Part shown: in pieces, positions 16,659 through 25,792 of the stretch
Layout: every line of letters starts with the position of its first letter
Position numbering within the stretch: position 1 is the first letter of the stretch
Assembly (NCBI RefSeq): GCF_900115115.1
Contig: NZ_FOVI01000003.1
Coordinates: forward strand, 1-64,000
Direction of reading: 5' to 3'
Origin: Paenimyroides ummariense
GTDB lineage: Bacteria > Bacteroidota > Bacteroidia > Flavobacteriales > Flavobacteriaceae
Length of the DNA: 64,000 nucleotides
The notes under the pieces: model-generated
What the model saw: only the letters and a program-made list of their open reading frames with translations
What the model was told of the DNA's origin: nothing
Database searches by the model: none
Position numbers and translations under genes: made by a program

Positions 16659-16785
16659 TTAAATTTCTTCTGTAAAAATGATTTCCTAAAACAATATTAA
16701 TTAAAAACAGTTGAGTTTGTTTACGATTAACAACTCATTAACAAAAGATTGAAAACTGTTAACAACACTTAAATTTCAGAGAGCA

Positions 16786-16793
16786 TACTTTTG
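16786..16793 (+). promoter_or_regulatory. Putative -7 promoter element of the DUF1573 gene
   Basis: TACTTTTG matches TAnnTTTG, 45 bp before the ATG. The 180-bp gap upstream is shared with the divergent histidine kinase operon and contains several TTAACA-type short repeats. Confidence 0.55.
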
Positions 16794-16838
16794 TTTTATA
16801 ACAAATCAAAATTAGTTTAATCTTAAAAATTATTTATT

Positions 16839-17249
16839 ATGAAAATTTTAAAAACTTCTTTAATTGCACTTTCATTGGTAGTAATTCCAGCTTCAGCTTC
16901 AGTTTTAAATGTAAGTAACATCATAGAAAATTTTGCGGATGCAGTTATTTCATGGAAATCTGAAACAATTGATGTTGGTGAAATTCCACAAGGAACACCA
17001 AAAACCATTAAATTTGAATTCACAAATGCTACTTCAAAACCAGTTTTAATAACAAATGTAAAAGCATCTTGTGGTTGTACAGCAACTGATTATAGTAAAG
17101 AATCAATCGCACCGGGTAAAACAGGATATGTGAATGCAATTTACAACGCTGCAAGTGCGGGTGCATTTACAAAAAGTGTGACTGTAACTACAAGCGATAA
17201 TGATGCAGCTAAACAATTAACGTTTAAAGGAACGGTTGTTACAAAATAA
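16839..17249 (+). CDS. Secreted DUF1573-domain protein
   Basis: 136 aa with a signal peptide (about 1-21, P-A-S-A-S). The mature domain is a DUF1573 Ig-like fold: I-D-V-G-E-I-P-Q-G-T-P-K-T-I-K-F-E-F (about 45-62), T-N-V-K-A-S-C-G-C-T-A-T (about 73-84) and P-G-K-T-G-Y-V. The C-G-C-T pair is the family hallmark. Function is unproven; members are periplasmic or surface proteins with an ASPM/SPD-2/hydin-like topology. It has its own promoter and terminator and faces the two-component operon. Confidence 0.9.
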   Translation: MKILKTSLIALSLVVIPASASVLNVSNIIENFADAVISWKSETIDVGEIPQGTPKTIKFEFTNATSKPVLITNVKASCGCTATDYSKESIAPGKTGYVNAIYNAASAGAFTKSVTVTTSDNDAAKQLTFKGTVVTK

Positions 17250-17281
17250 TTAACTTACTCGTAGAGGTTCTAGTTTACAGA

Positions 17282-17308
17282 AAAAAGACGCTTATAAAGC
17301 GTCTTTTT
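17282..17308 (+). terminator. Terminator of the DUF1573 gene
   Basis: The stem AAAAAGACGCTT/AAGCGTCTTTTT has a very short loop. Confidence 0.85.
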
Positions 17309-17402
17309 CATTGTTCATAAATTAAATTTATTGGTTTGATTCAATGATATAAAATCACGAATTTTTATTGGTTTATCAAAATAAACAAATCACTCAAAAT
17401 TG

Positions 17403-17410
17403 TACATTTG
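17403..17410 (+). promoter_or_regulatory. -7 promoter element that fixes the start of the 796-aa gene
   Basis: TACATTTG matches TAnnTTTG. An in-frame TTG at 17408 is part of this element and cannot be the start. The ATG at 17426 follows with a leader of only about 10 nt. Confidence 0.6.
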
Positions 17411-17425
17411 CAAAAAGCTTTTTTT

Positions 17426-19816
17426 ATGAGTGCTGAGTTGAATTTAGGTATCGATTATTTTAACGACAGTCCGTTTTATTCGGTCATTTCTTTTCATAAG
17501 GTTATTGATGCTTTGAAAGAAATCGCCAAAGAAACCGAAACACCTTATCGTGCCATTTATGCGCAATCATTACTTGAAGAAGTTGCTAAAGTACCTGAAT
17601 TATATGACGGCATTACCTCTAAAAAACTTATTTACGACAATTTACCCTTGATTCATAACTTGCTGGCAGATTTGTTTCCTACGGCTTTAACGCACAATGA
17701 GATAAAAGCGGTGAGTTTGCCTTTTCAAAATTTCAATTTTAATTTCACGCAGCGCTTTCAAAAAATAATTAATGAAGCAGGAGAGGAGTTCGAAATTAAT
17801 TTTCGCGATTTTAATAATGAGCAATATTATATTTTTAGCTGCTGTTTGATTTTAAATAGTTGTTACGGCGAAAATATTGATGTATCTCGACCTTTATTTT
17901 ATGATATTCCAGATAAAAACGGCATCGTAAAGCACTATCGAATTACGTTTAATGCCGATTTTACAGAATTGATTCCTACCGAAAAATCATTAAAAATTAC
18001 GTCAGACGATATTAAACTGCTAAAGCGCAGTTACAACGATATTACTGTTTGGAAAGAAAAATTCCCAGTACACAGCTGGATTTTGAAAGGTTTTGGAATT
18101 ATTACGCTGACCGATGTTACCACTGAAAATACTTTAACCAACATAAAAACCAATCTGCTAAAAAATAAGCAAGATGCCATTGATGTTTTAAACGCACAAG
18201 AAATATTCAGGTCTATTTTTAAACTAAAGACTATTAATTTTGGAATTTTTTTTATTAACGATCTTACCACAGATTTTTTTGAATTCCCAATTATTTTTGA
18301 TTTTAAAAGCGTGTTTAAAGTACCCGAAAACGAATCAAAAAGCATTAAAGCGGCTGCTACAAAGTTCTTAAAACAATTGAATAATTCAACAGAATATTAC
18401 TGTGTGAGCGATATTTTAGAACTTTACAGCAACAAAGAATGGATACCATATTTAGATTTTTTGCAAACCAAAAATGTACGCAGTTTTATATTGGCACCTG
18501 TAAAAAAAACCGATGGTTTTCAGGCATACATAGAAATTACAAGCGAAATTCCTTTTGAATTACACACTGTAAACGCTAATAAGCTAAACGATGTGATGCC
18601 GCTTATTAATGATACATTTGAAAAGTATCAGACTGATGTAAAAAACGAACTGGATGCCATTATTCAGCGAGAATATACCACATTTCACCCAAGCGTTAAC
18701 TGGAAGTTTGAAGAACAGGCAAAAAACTATTATTTTGCCAAAACACATAATACCGAAACGGTTTTAAAGGAAATTGAATTCGAAAATATTTTTCCATTGT
18801 ATGGCGAAACCGATATTCAGTCTTCGACAAAGTTCAGAAACAAAGCTATGTTGACTGATTTGCGCAGGCAGTTAAAAGAAATTCTGAATGTGCTGGAATT
18901 TATCAAACCGAAAGAAGAAACTTTGTTGTTTCAGCAGCGCATCAATGAAATTGTTTTCTTTCAAAATCAGTTAAAAGTACATCAGTTTGTAGCCGAAGCA
19001 CAGATCCATCGATACATAATTGATACCATTCACCCGTTGTTTAAACAATTAAGCGAGAAAGAAGCATATCAAACAATTATTCAAAAATACAACGAGCAGT
19101 TAGATGAAAAGCATCAACGTTTTTGGCATCAACGTAAAAAATACGATTTAGCCATACAAACCGTTAACAAGCAGTTGACCGATGTTTTAGATACCGAACA
19201 AATTGCGGTACAAACCGTGTATCCGCATTATTTTGAACGTTTTAGAAGCGATGGTGTGGAACACAATTTGTTTATAGGCAACAGCATTACACCAACCCAG
19301 ATTTACGATTCTATGTATTTGTATAATCTGCGTTTATGGCAGCTGCAGGTTATGTGTAAAGTGGTAATGATGCATCAAAATTTAAAACCGAATTTAAGTT
19401 TTGATATGGATTTAACCAGCTTGATTTTAGTTTATAACGAACCTATTTCGATTAAATTTAGAATGGATGAAAAGCGTTTTGATGTTGAAAGTAACGACGA
19501 TATCCGTTTTGAATTGATGAAAAAACGTTTGGCGAAGGCAATGGTTAAAAATACCGACGAACGTTTGGTACAAGCCAATAAAGTGACTATTGTTTATTTG
19601 AATGAAACCGATAAAAATGATTATTTAAATTATATCGATTTTTTAAAGGATCAGAATTATTTTACTGGCGAAACAGAATATTTAACGGTTGAAGATTTGC
19701 AGGATATTACCGATTTAAAAGCGTTGCGCATAACCATTAATACCGATTTTACTATCGATAATTTTAAAATATTCTCTTACACAGATTTTATCAATTATCT
19801 GACTAAATTCGTATAA
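17426..19816 (+). CDS. Large conserved Bacteroidota protein, possibly GAF-related
   Basis: 796 aa, with no signal peptide or TM helix, so probably cytosolic. I do not recognise the family securely. It contains a central stretch F-P-L-Y-G-E-T-D-I-Q-S-S-T-K-F-R-N-K-A (about 468-486), which I associate with flavobacterial proteins annotated as GAF-domain proteins. A helical region rich in Gln/Glu (about 490-600) follows. No catalytic motif of a nucleotide cyclase is evident. It overlaps the convergent HD-PycTM gene by 14 bp at the 3' ends, so the two transcripts are partly antisense. Start chosen from the promoter at 17403-17410. Confidence 0.75.
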   Translation: MSAELNLGIDYFNDSPFYSVISFHKVIDALKEIAKETETPYRAIYAQSLLEEVAKVPELYDGITSKKLIYDNLPLIHNLLADLFPTALTHNEIKAVSLPFQNFNFNFTQRFQKIINEAGEEFEINFRDFNNEQYYIFSCCLILNSCYGENIDVSRPLFYDIPDKNGIVKHYRITFNADFTELIPTEKSLKITSDDIKLLKRSYNDITVWKEKFPVHSWILKGFGIITLTDVTTENTLTNIKTNLLKNKQDAIDVLNAQEIFRSIFKLKTINFGIFFINDLTTDFFEFPIIFDFKSVFKVPENESKSIKAAATKFLKQLNNSTEYYCVSDILELYSNKEWIPYLDFLQTKNVRSFILAPVKKTDGFQAYIEITSEIPFELHTVNANKLNDVMPLINDTFEKYQTDVKNELDAIIQREYTTFHPSVNWKFEEQAKNYYFAKTHNTETVLKEIEFENIFPLYGETDIQSSTKFRNKAMLTDLRRQLKEILNVLEFIKPKEETLLFQQRINEIVFFQNQLKVHQFVAEAQIHRYIIDTIHPLFKQLSEKEAYQTIIQKYNEQLDEKHQRFWHQRKKYDLAIQTVNKQLTDVLDTEQIAVQTVYPHYFERFRSDGVEHNLFIGNSITPTQIYDSMYLYNLRLWQLQVMCKVVMMHQNLKPNLSFDMDLTSLILVYNEPISIKFRMDEKRFDVESNDDIRFELMKKRLAKAMVKNTDERLVQANKVTIVYLNETDKNDYLNYIDFLKDQNYFTGETEYLTVEDLQDITDLKALRITINTDFTIDNFKIFSYTDFINYLTKFV

Positions 19817-20984
19817 AAGCGATACAAAAAGCGGCTACCGAAATAATAATTCCGTACATAAAAACCGTGTATGAAACGCTCAACATTCTGTATTTTTTGT
19901 TCAATACCAAACCTAAATAATACAAATCTTTTATCAAGGTATCATACAAATAATCACGGTCTTTCATTAAATCGTTCATGGCATCATTAAAATCGTTTAA
20001 TGGTAATTGATGAAAGTTCCCGAAAAACAAAAGATTCACTTTTCTTTGTTCAATCTCCTTTTTAGTAACTGTATTTGAACTCACTTTTGGTTTGGTTGCT
20101 AAAATGGTATAAACAATAGTTATAACACTAAATATCAATAAAATAAATGTTGGGATGATTAAATGTGCATTACGCGGACTGTCTAATTTCGGAATAATCG
20201 CTGTTAATGAAATTGATATCAATATAGAGTTTACCGATAGTAAAATATTGGCTTTACTGTCTGCAATAGCACTTAATTGCGTATGATTGTTTAAAGTTGT
20301 ACGAAAAAGTGTATCGATTCCTCTTTCCGGGCGATCTAATTTTTCCAGCTTTTTCTCCTTTATTTCTTTATTTTTACCTTTTTTATTGCCTTTTAATTTT
20401 TCTAAATTTTCACGCAACTTAAGAATATTTTTCTCCTTTTTAGGTTGCCAGTTCGCTTTGGCATAATCTGTAAAGTAGTATTGATTTTTAGTTAAAACCG
20501 TTAAGTTTTCTTTACACCAGTCAATATCTGTGAGTTGTTTGGTACAAGTAGTCTCAATTTCTTGCTTCAATAAATCGCCCAATTCCTGATAATTATCTAA
20601 CGTAAAATGATAAAAATCGGCATCCTTCATGCACATCTCCAATAAATTTGTTGGAAAATGAGAACATTTTGTTGCTAAAATCAAACTGCAAACCTGATCA
20701 ATATCTACATTTTCAAAAGCATTGTCTTTAATAAAATCTTTGAAAATGTCGCAACTTCTTTCTTCATGATTTACAGGACCGTTTATATAACCCGCATCAT
20801 GAAACCAAGCTGCAAGCCTTAAATGTGTAGCATTTGGCTCTAAAATATGTTCGCCATTTATCAGTTCATTTACCGCAGTTACAACGCGTAAAGTATGTAA
20901 ATAATCATGATAAATATATTCAGAAGATAGTTTATCTTTGAACAGGTTGAAAATATATGCTTCGGCTTTTAATAAAAGTTCCAT
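19803..20984 (-). CDS. HD-domain phosphohydrolase fused to a Pycsar-effector-like (PycTM) membrane domain
   Basis: 393 aa. The N-terminal HD domain (about 1-170) has metal-binding histidines and aspartates: Y-H-D-Y-L-H (H26), W-F-H-D-A-G-Y (H62-D63), N-H-E-E-R (H73) and M-K-D-A-D. A Lys/Glu linker (about 190-225) follows. The C-terminal part (about 225-393) begins N-N-H-T-Q-L-S-A-I-A-D-S-K-A-N-I-L-L-S-V-N, the hallmark of the PycTM (DUF5706) family, with TM helices near 245-268, 277-298 and 372-392. PycTM proteins act as membrane-impairing effectors in Pycsar antiphage defence. No pyrimidine cyclase is adjacent. It could be a housekeeping nucleotide hydrolase or an orphan effector. Confidence 0.85.
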   Translation of the reverse strand: MELLLKAEAYIFNLFKDKLSSEYIYHDYLHTLRVVTAVNELINGEHILEPNATHLRLAAWFHDAGYINGPVNHEERSCDIFKDFIKDNAFENVDIDQVCSLILATKCSHFPTNLLEMCMKDADFYHFTLDNYQELGDLLKQEIETTCTKQLTDIDWCKENLTVLTKNQYYFTDYAKANWQPKKEKNILKLRENLEKLKGNKKGKNKEIKEKKLEKLDRPERGIDTLFRTTLNNHTQLSAIADSKANILLSVNSILISISLTAIIPKLDSPRNAHLIIPTFILLIFSVITIVYTILATKPKVSSNTVTKKEIEQRKVNLLFFGNFHQLPLNDFNDAMNDLMKDRDYLYDTLIKDLYYLGLVLNKKYRMLSVSYTVFMYGIIISVAAFCIAFIRI

Positions 20985-21010
20985 TGATGAATTTTTTACA
21001 AATTAAAATT

Positions 21011-24000
21011 ATGAAATTTAACTTACATATTGCAAAGATTTCTGTTTTTGCTTTTGCCATTTATTTGTTAAATGCCTGTGCATCTTTTCATGAACAAATT
21101 GGAAAGGATTTTTCTCGCGATATGATTACTAACGAAGGTAAAGGCAAATTATTGCATGAAATTGTGGTTGTGGGCGATGCCGGAAATGCCAATGAACCGC
21201 AGGGTCAACAATTACTGCAAATAGTTGAAGGTTATTTAAAACAGAACGATAACAACAAAACCTTACTTTTTATAGGCGATAATATTTATCCGTTGGGAAT
21301 GCCGAAAGTTGGCGATAAAGATCGATTATTAGCGGAAGAAAAACTGAATGCACAGATAAATTTGGCACAATTTGTAAACGGAAAAACTATTTTTCTGGCT
21401 GGAAATCACGATTGGTATCATGGTTTGGATGGTTTGTTGGAACAAAAAGCTTATGTTGAAAGTAAGTTGGGAAAGAAGTCGTTTCTGCCTAAAAAACACG
21501 ATGCAATTGATGTAGTTGAGGTAAATGATAAATTATCAATTATAACGGTTGATAGTGAGTGGTTTATACAGAATTGGGATAAATATCCGAACATAAACGA
21601 AGAAAGCATTGTTAAAAATCGAGAGGATTTTTTTGAGGAATTCCGCAGTTTAATTAATAAAAATCAAAATAAAGTTACGGTTGTCGCTATTCATCATCCA
21701 ATGATTACGAACGGCAATCATGGCGGGTATTTTTCTCCACGAAATCATCTCTTTCCATATAAAAAAGTTCCGTTGCCAATTTTGGGTAGTGTAGGCAATT
21801 ATTTGCGAAAAACATCAGGAGCAAGTCCGGCTGATATGCAGCACACTTATTACCGAATGATGGTTGATCGATTAAAAACCCTTACAAAAGATAAAGAACA
21901 GGTGGTTTTCGTTTCGGGTCACGAGCATAATTTGCAATATATTGAAAATGATGGAATTAAACAATTAATCAGCGGAGCAGGATCTAAAACCGAAGAAACC
22001 AGAAGTGTTCAACCAACCAGCTACACCATTGGCAGCTTGGGATTTGCAACATTAAAAGTTTACGAAGACAATCATGTGGATGTTTTTATTCATAAAATGA
22101 CCGACTCTGGCGAAGAAATTGTTTTCAAGAAAACCATTATGTGTCCTGATGATTATAGCGGGAATTATCCTGAAGTTACCAAAACAACCACAATGGCATC
22201 GGTTTATCCGCCAGAAGAAACAAAAAAATCAAAAACCTACCGCTATTTATTCGGCAACCATTACCGCAGTATTTACGGTACAAAGGTGAATACACCCGTG
22301 GCAAATTTAGAAACATTGTACGGTGGTTTAAAGCCGATTATATCAGGTGGTGGCAATCAGTCGTTATCGTTGTGGTTAGAAGATAAAGAAGGCAAGCAGT
22401 ATGTAATGAGAGGTTTGCGTAAAAGCTCGAAACAGTTTTTGCAATCCGCAATTTTTAAAGATACGTACATTCAAGATAAGTTGGAAGATACTTTTGTGCT
22501 GACATTTATCGATGATTATTACACCACTTCGCATCCGTACACTGCATTTATTTTAGGGCAATTGTCTGATGCTGTTGATCTGTATCATACCAACCCAAAA
22601 CTATTTTACGTTCCCAAGCAGAATGCTCTCGGAAAATATAATGCTACTTATGGAAATGAGTTGTATATGATCGAAGAACGTCCACACAAATCGCAGGCAA
22701 ACATTCCTTCGCTGGGAACTGGCGATGATATTATTGGAACACAAGAATTATTAGCCAATTTAGAAAAAGACGAAAAATATAAGGTTGATGAGAAAATGTA
22801 TCTGCGTGCCCGAATTTTCGATTTTTTAATTGGCGATTGGGATCGTCATTCCGATCAATGGCGTTGGGTTGAGAAGAAAGTAGGGAAGGATGTTATTTAC
22901 CAGCCCATACCAAGAGATCGCGACCAAGCATTTGCAAAAATCGACGGAAAATTACTGATGCTTGCAAATAAGCTGAATCCGTTGCGACACATGCAGCATT
23001 TTAAAGGCAATTACGGGAAACCACGGTGGATCACAAAATCGGCATTTCCGTTAGATAAAGTTTTTCTTCAAAACACCAGTTTGCAAGATTGGCAGCATGC
23101 GGCAGAAGATGTTGTAAACGGTTTGAACGATCAGGTTATTGAAGATGCTTTTAACAGTTTACCAAAAGAAATTCGTAACCAGTACAGCGATGATATTATC
23201 GAAATTCTAAAAGAACGCCGATCTAAATTAGTCGATTTTTCAGGCAAGTATTACAAAGAATTGTTCAAATACGGTATTGTGGTCGGGACCAATAAAAAAG
23301 ATACGTTCATTGTAAATACATCGAAAAATGAAGTTGTTGTTAACCATTACCGCAATAAAAATTCGGGCGATACGCTAATGGCAACCTATAAATATATGCC
23401 AAAAACAACCAAAGAAATCTGGGTTTACGGGTTAGATGATGATGATAACATCAAAGTTGTTGGCGATAAATCTAAAATTCGTTTAAAATTAATCGGCGGA
23501 AAAAATAACGATGTTTACAATGTAGCATCAAAAACAAGTACAAAAATTTTCGATTACGCATCAAAACCAATTACAATCGAAGAAAAAGGCAATGCAAGCG
23601 TTGTTTTGCGCGATCAGTACAATTTAAATCAGTACGATTACCGCAAAGCACCTTTAAATGTATTGGCTATTTTACCAGATGCAGGTTATAACCGTGATAA
23701 CGGTGTCATGTTGGGCTTAAACGGAACTTACACCATTAAAAAGTTCAACCAAAATCCGTATTCGCAAAAGCATCAGTTGCGTGTGAAGTTCAATTTTGCG
23801 ACATCGGGCGTTTTTGCTGCATACAAAGGTAGTTTTAAAGATTATTCGAACACCGGATATTGGAATGTGGAGGCTTTGGCAACTTCATCAAACTTTACAA
23901 GAAACTTTTTTGGGGTTGATAATTTAGCTACGTACGATAAAAGTGCTTTCAGAGATAATTATTACCGAGTTAGAACGTCGCAAATGGAGTTTAAACCGGC

Positions 24001-24703
24001 GTATGAATGGAAAGGTCGCAACGGAAGTTCGTTTTTGATCGGAGCAACGTATGAATCAACAAAAATTGAAAAAACGAATAATCGTTTAATTGATGAACAG
24101 TTGTTTACACGTTTAAATGATTCATACAATACCAGCGATTTTGTGGGTGCCCGATTGAAATATCAGTTTGAAAATTACGATAATACCCAAGAACCAACTG
24201 TTGGTTTAGGATTTATGCTTTTGTTTGGGAATCGTTTTTTTGCAGATGATTTTAATAAAACGCATCAATATTTGAATTCTAAATTAAATTTTGTAGTACC
24301 AATTTCTAACGATAAAAAATTAACATGGTCATCAACTTATTTGTTAGAAAAGATTTTTGGCGACGATTATCATTTTTATCAGGCGGCTACATTAGGGGCA
24401 AACAATGGCTTGCGTGGTTACCGTCAGCAGCGTTTTATGGGCGATACCTCGTTTGTAACAAGTCAGGATATCCGTTATAAAATGAAACACATAACTAACG
24501 GAGTTTTACCTTTAAGTTATGGTTTTTATGCAGGATACGATGTTGGTAAGGTTTGGAATAAATGGGATCCCAACAATCAATGGTATCACAGCTACGGTGG
24601 TGGTTTGTGGTTAAATGCGTTGGATTCGTTTACGGCTTACGGCGGTATTTTTACCAGTAAAGAAAATAGTTTGGTAAGTTTTGGTATTGGATTTACTTTT
24701 TAG
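21011..24703 (+). CDS. Lipoprotein with metallophosphoesterase domain and BamA-like C-terminal barrel
   Basis: 1230 aa. The signal peptide ends in a lipobox (L-L-N-A-C, Cys23). A calcineurin-like phosphoesterase domain (about 48-340) has G-D-A-G, G-D-N-I-Y, G-N-H-D-W, H-H-P-M and G-H-E-H-N motifs. A middle domain (about 400-800) contains G-D-W-D-R-H-S-D-Q-W-R-W, reminiscent of kinase-like folds. The last 330 or so residues are beta-strand rich, with G-L-R-G-Y-R-Q-Q-R-F-M-G-D and a terminal Phe, as in Omp85/surface-antigen barrels. It probably acts at the outer membrane; the substrate is unknown. The frame runs back to 20957, but the ATG at 21011 gives the proper lipoprotein signal. Confidence 0.88.
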   Translation: MKFNLHIAKISVFAFAIYLLNACASFHEQIGKDFSRDMITNEGKGKLLHEIVVVGDAGNANEPQGQQLLQIVEGYLKQNDNNKTLLFIGDNIYPLGMPKVGDKDRLLAEEKLNAQINLAQFVNGKTIFLAGNHDWYHGLDGLLEQKAYVESKLGKKSFLPKKHDAIDVVEVNDKLSIITVDSEWFIQNWDKYPNINEESIVKNREDFFEEFRSLINKNQNKVTVVAIHHPMITNGNHGGYFSPRNHLFPYKKVPLPILGSVGNYLRKTSGASPADMQHTYYRMMVDRLKTLTKDKEQVVFVSGHEHNLQYIENDGIKQLISGAGSKTEETRSVQPTSYTIGSLGFATLKVYEDNHVDVFIHKMTDSGEEIVFKKTIMCPDDYSGNYPEVTKTTTMASVYPPEETKKSKTYRYLFGNHYRSIYGTKVNTPVANLETLYGGLKPIISGGGNQSLSLWLEDKEGKQYVMRGLRKSSKQFLQSAIFKDTYIQDKLEDTFVLTFIDDYYTTSHPYTAFILGQLSDAVDLYHTNPKLFYVPKQNALGKYNATYGNELYMIEERPHKSQANIPSLGTGDDIIGTQELLANLEKDEKYKVDEKMYLRARIFDFLIGDWDRHSDQWRWVEKKVGKDVIYQPIPRDRDQAFAKIDGKLLMLANKLNPLRHMQHFKGNYGKPRWITKSAFPLDKVFLQNTSLQDWQHAAEDVVNGLNDQVIEDAFNSLPKEIRNQYSDDIIEILKERRSKLVDFSGKYYKELFKYGIVVGTNKKDTFIVNTSKNEVVVNHYRNKNSGDTLMATYKYMPKTTKEIWVYGLDDDDNIKVVGDKSKIRLKLIGGKNNDVYNVASKTSTKIFDYASKPITIEEKGNASVVLRDQYNLNQYDYRKAPLNVLAILPDAGYNRDNGVMLGLNGTYTIKKFNQNPYSQKHQLRVKFNFATSGVFAAYKGSFKDYSNTGYWNVEALATSSNFTRNFFGVDNLATYDKSAFRDNYYRVRTSQMEFKPAYEWKGRNGSSFLIGATYESTKIEKTNNRLIDEQLFTRLNDSYNTSDFVGARLKYQFENYDNTQEPTVGLGFMLLFGNRFFADDFNKTHQYLNSKLNFVVPISNDKKLTWSSTYLLEKIFGDDYHFYQAATLGANNGLRGYRQQRFMGDTSFVTSQDIRYKMKHITNGVLPLSYGFYAGYDVGKVWNKWDPNNQWYHSYGGGLWLNALDSFTAYGGIFTSKENSLVSFGIGFTF

Positions 24704-24751
24704 TTTCAAATATTAATTTGTAAGTTTTTTACTTGATAAAGTTTTTAAAAC

Positions 24752-24834
24752 TTTCGTCAGTTCGAGCTTGTCGAGAACTTATTCATATAGAAAACTTCTC
24801 GATACGCTTCACTACGTTACGCTGCTCGAAGTGA
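24752..24834 (-). repeat. Dispersed intergenic repeat, copy 2
   Basis: This is the reverse complement of the element at 3506-3577, with an extra internal segment (CACTACGTTACG region, about 24810-24821). Shared blocks are TTTCGTCAGTTCGAGCTTG, TCGAGAACTTAT, CTTCTCGATACGC and CTCGAAGTG. It lies in the 168-bp gap between two convergent genes. Confidence 0.8.
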
Positions 24835-24871
24835 TGACTTTTCTAAATAATAATCAGATGAGCAGATAATA

Positions 24872-25738
24872 TTAGTTTAAATCCAACATAAAAACTTTTC
24901 CGCCTTTTTTACCTTTTTCGCTTTCATCTGCCATAAAAAGTTCTTTATCGCTTTTAAAAGTAATGGCTTCTTTTTGCGAATTATGACCTAATTCTTTTAT
25001 TGTAATATTTTCTTGTTTAAAAGAATTATCGTTCACAAACGGAATCAACAACACCTTATCGTGCGTTAACAAAGCAATTTGGTTTCCGTTTTTATTAAGC
25101 GCTGCACCGGTAATTGCACAACTTTTATACTGACCGCAAGTTTCTAAAGTCGCAATTTTTTCGGCTTTAAAATTTCCATTTTTGTTAGGCACTTTGTAAA
25201 CGTAAAAAGTTCCATCAAAACCTTTTGATCTGTTTTTTGTGAACAGATAAAAAGCATCATTTGTGGCTACAAAAGCTTCGCAATCGTACAATAAATTACT
25301 TTTTTTAGGTGGAAAATCGGTTTGATCTTCGTAATAAAAAGTCGTTTCTTGCGATATATTAATTGAATTAGAAGTTAAATCAGATCCATCAACTTTTAAA
25401 ATTCGCAGGTCTTTACGTTTGTTGTCGTTATTGCCAAAATTGCCAATATAAATGTTGCCATTGGTATCTTGCGATAAATCTTCCCAATCGGTATTTTCCT
25501 GATTATTCACAGTAACCGTATTTTCAAAAGTTCCATCAACCGAATAAACATACAATTCCGACGGATTTCCTTTATCCTGTAACATCCATAATTTCTGGGT
25601 TGGTTGGTGAAAAATCATTCCCGAAACTTCGGTATGCTTTTTATCTAAGGTAAAAACTTCTTTAAAATTGTTTTCTTGCGATTTTGTAGAACACGCATAC
25701 AATAAAGAAAAACTAAAAAACACGATATATTTTTTCAT
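24872..25738 (-). CDS. SdiA-regulated-like beta-propeller lipoprotein
   Basis: 288 aa. The lipobox is L-L-Y-A-C (Cys16). The remainder is repeated beta-blade-like sequence: D-K-K-H-T-E-V-S-G-M-I-F (about 32-43), L-W-M-L-Q-D-K-G-N-P-S-E-L, T-D-W-E-D-L-S-Q-D-T-N-G-N-I-Y-I-G-N-F-G-N-N and Y-D-C-E-A-F. The conserved D-W-E-D-L, G-N-F-G-D-N-like and D-x-E-A pattern matches the 'SdiA-regulated'/esterase-like phytase-fold propellers. It is probably anchored to the outer membrane. Substrate unknown. It is downstream of the 151-aa secreted gene but separated from it by a terminator. Confidence 0.75.
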   Translation of the reverse strand: MKKYIVFFSFSLLYACSTKSQENNFKEVFTLDKKHTEVSGMIFHQPTQKLWMLQDKGNPSELYVYSVDGTFENTVTVNNQENTDWEDLSQDTNGNIYIGNFGNNDNKRKDLRILKVDGSDLTSNSINISQETTFYYEDQTDFPPKKSNLLYDCEAFVATNDAFYLFTKNRSKGFDGTFYVYKVPNKNGNFKAEKIATLETCGQYKSCAITGAALNKNGNQIALLTHDKVLLIPFVNDNSFKQENITIKELGHNSQKEAITFKSDKELFMADESEKGKKGGKVFMLDLN

Positions 25739-25761
25739 TGCGAAATTTTAGGGTAAAATTA

Positions 25762-25786
25762 AAAAAAGACTGAGAAAGTCTTTTTT
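25762..25786 (-). terminator. Terminator of the 151-aa secreted protein gene
   Basis: AAAAAAGACT/AGTCTTTTTT hairpin on the minus strand, just after the stop at 25793 and before the propeller lipoprotein start. Confidence 0.75.
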
Positions 25787-25792
25787 ATTTGG

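Noticed and set aside
17408..17425. TTG start giving a 6-residue longer protein
   Set aside because: The TTG is part of the promoter element TACATTTG, so translation from it is implausible; the ATG at 17426 is preferred.
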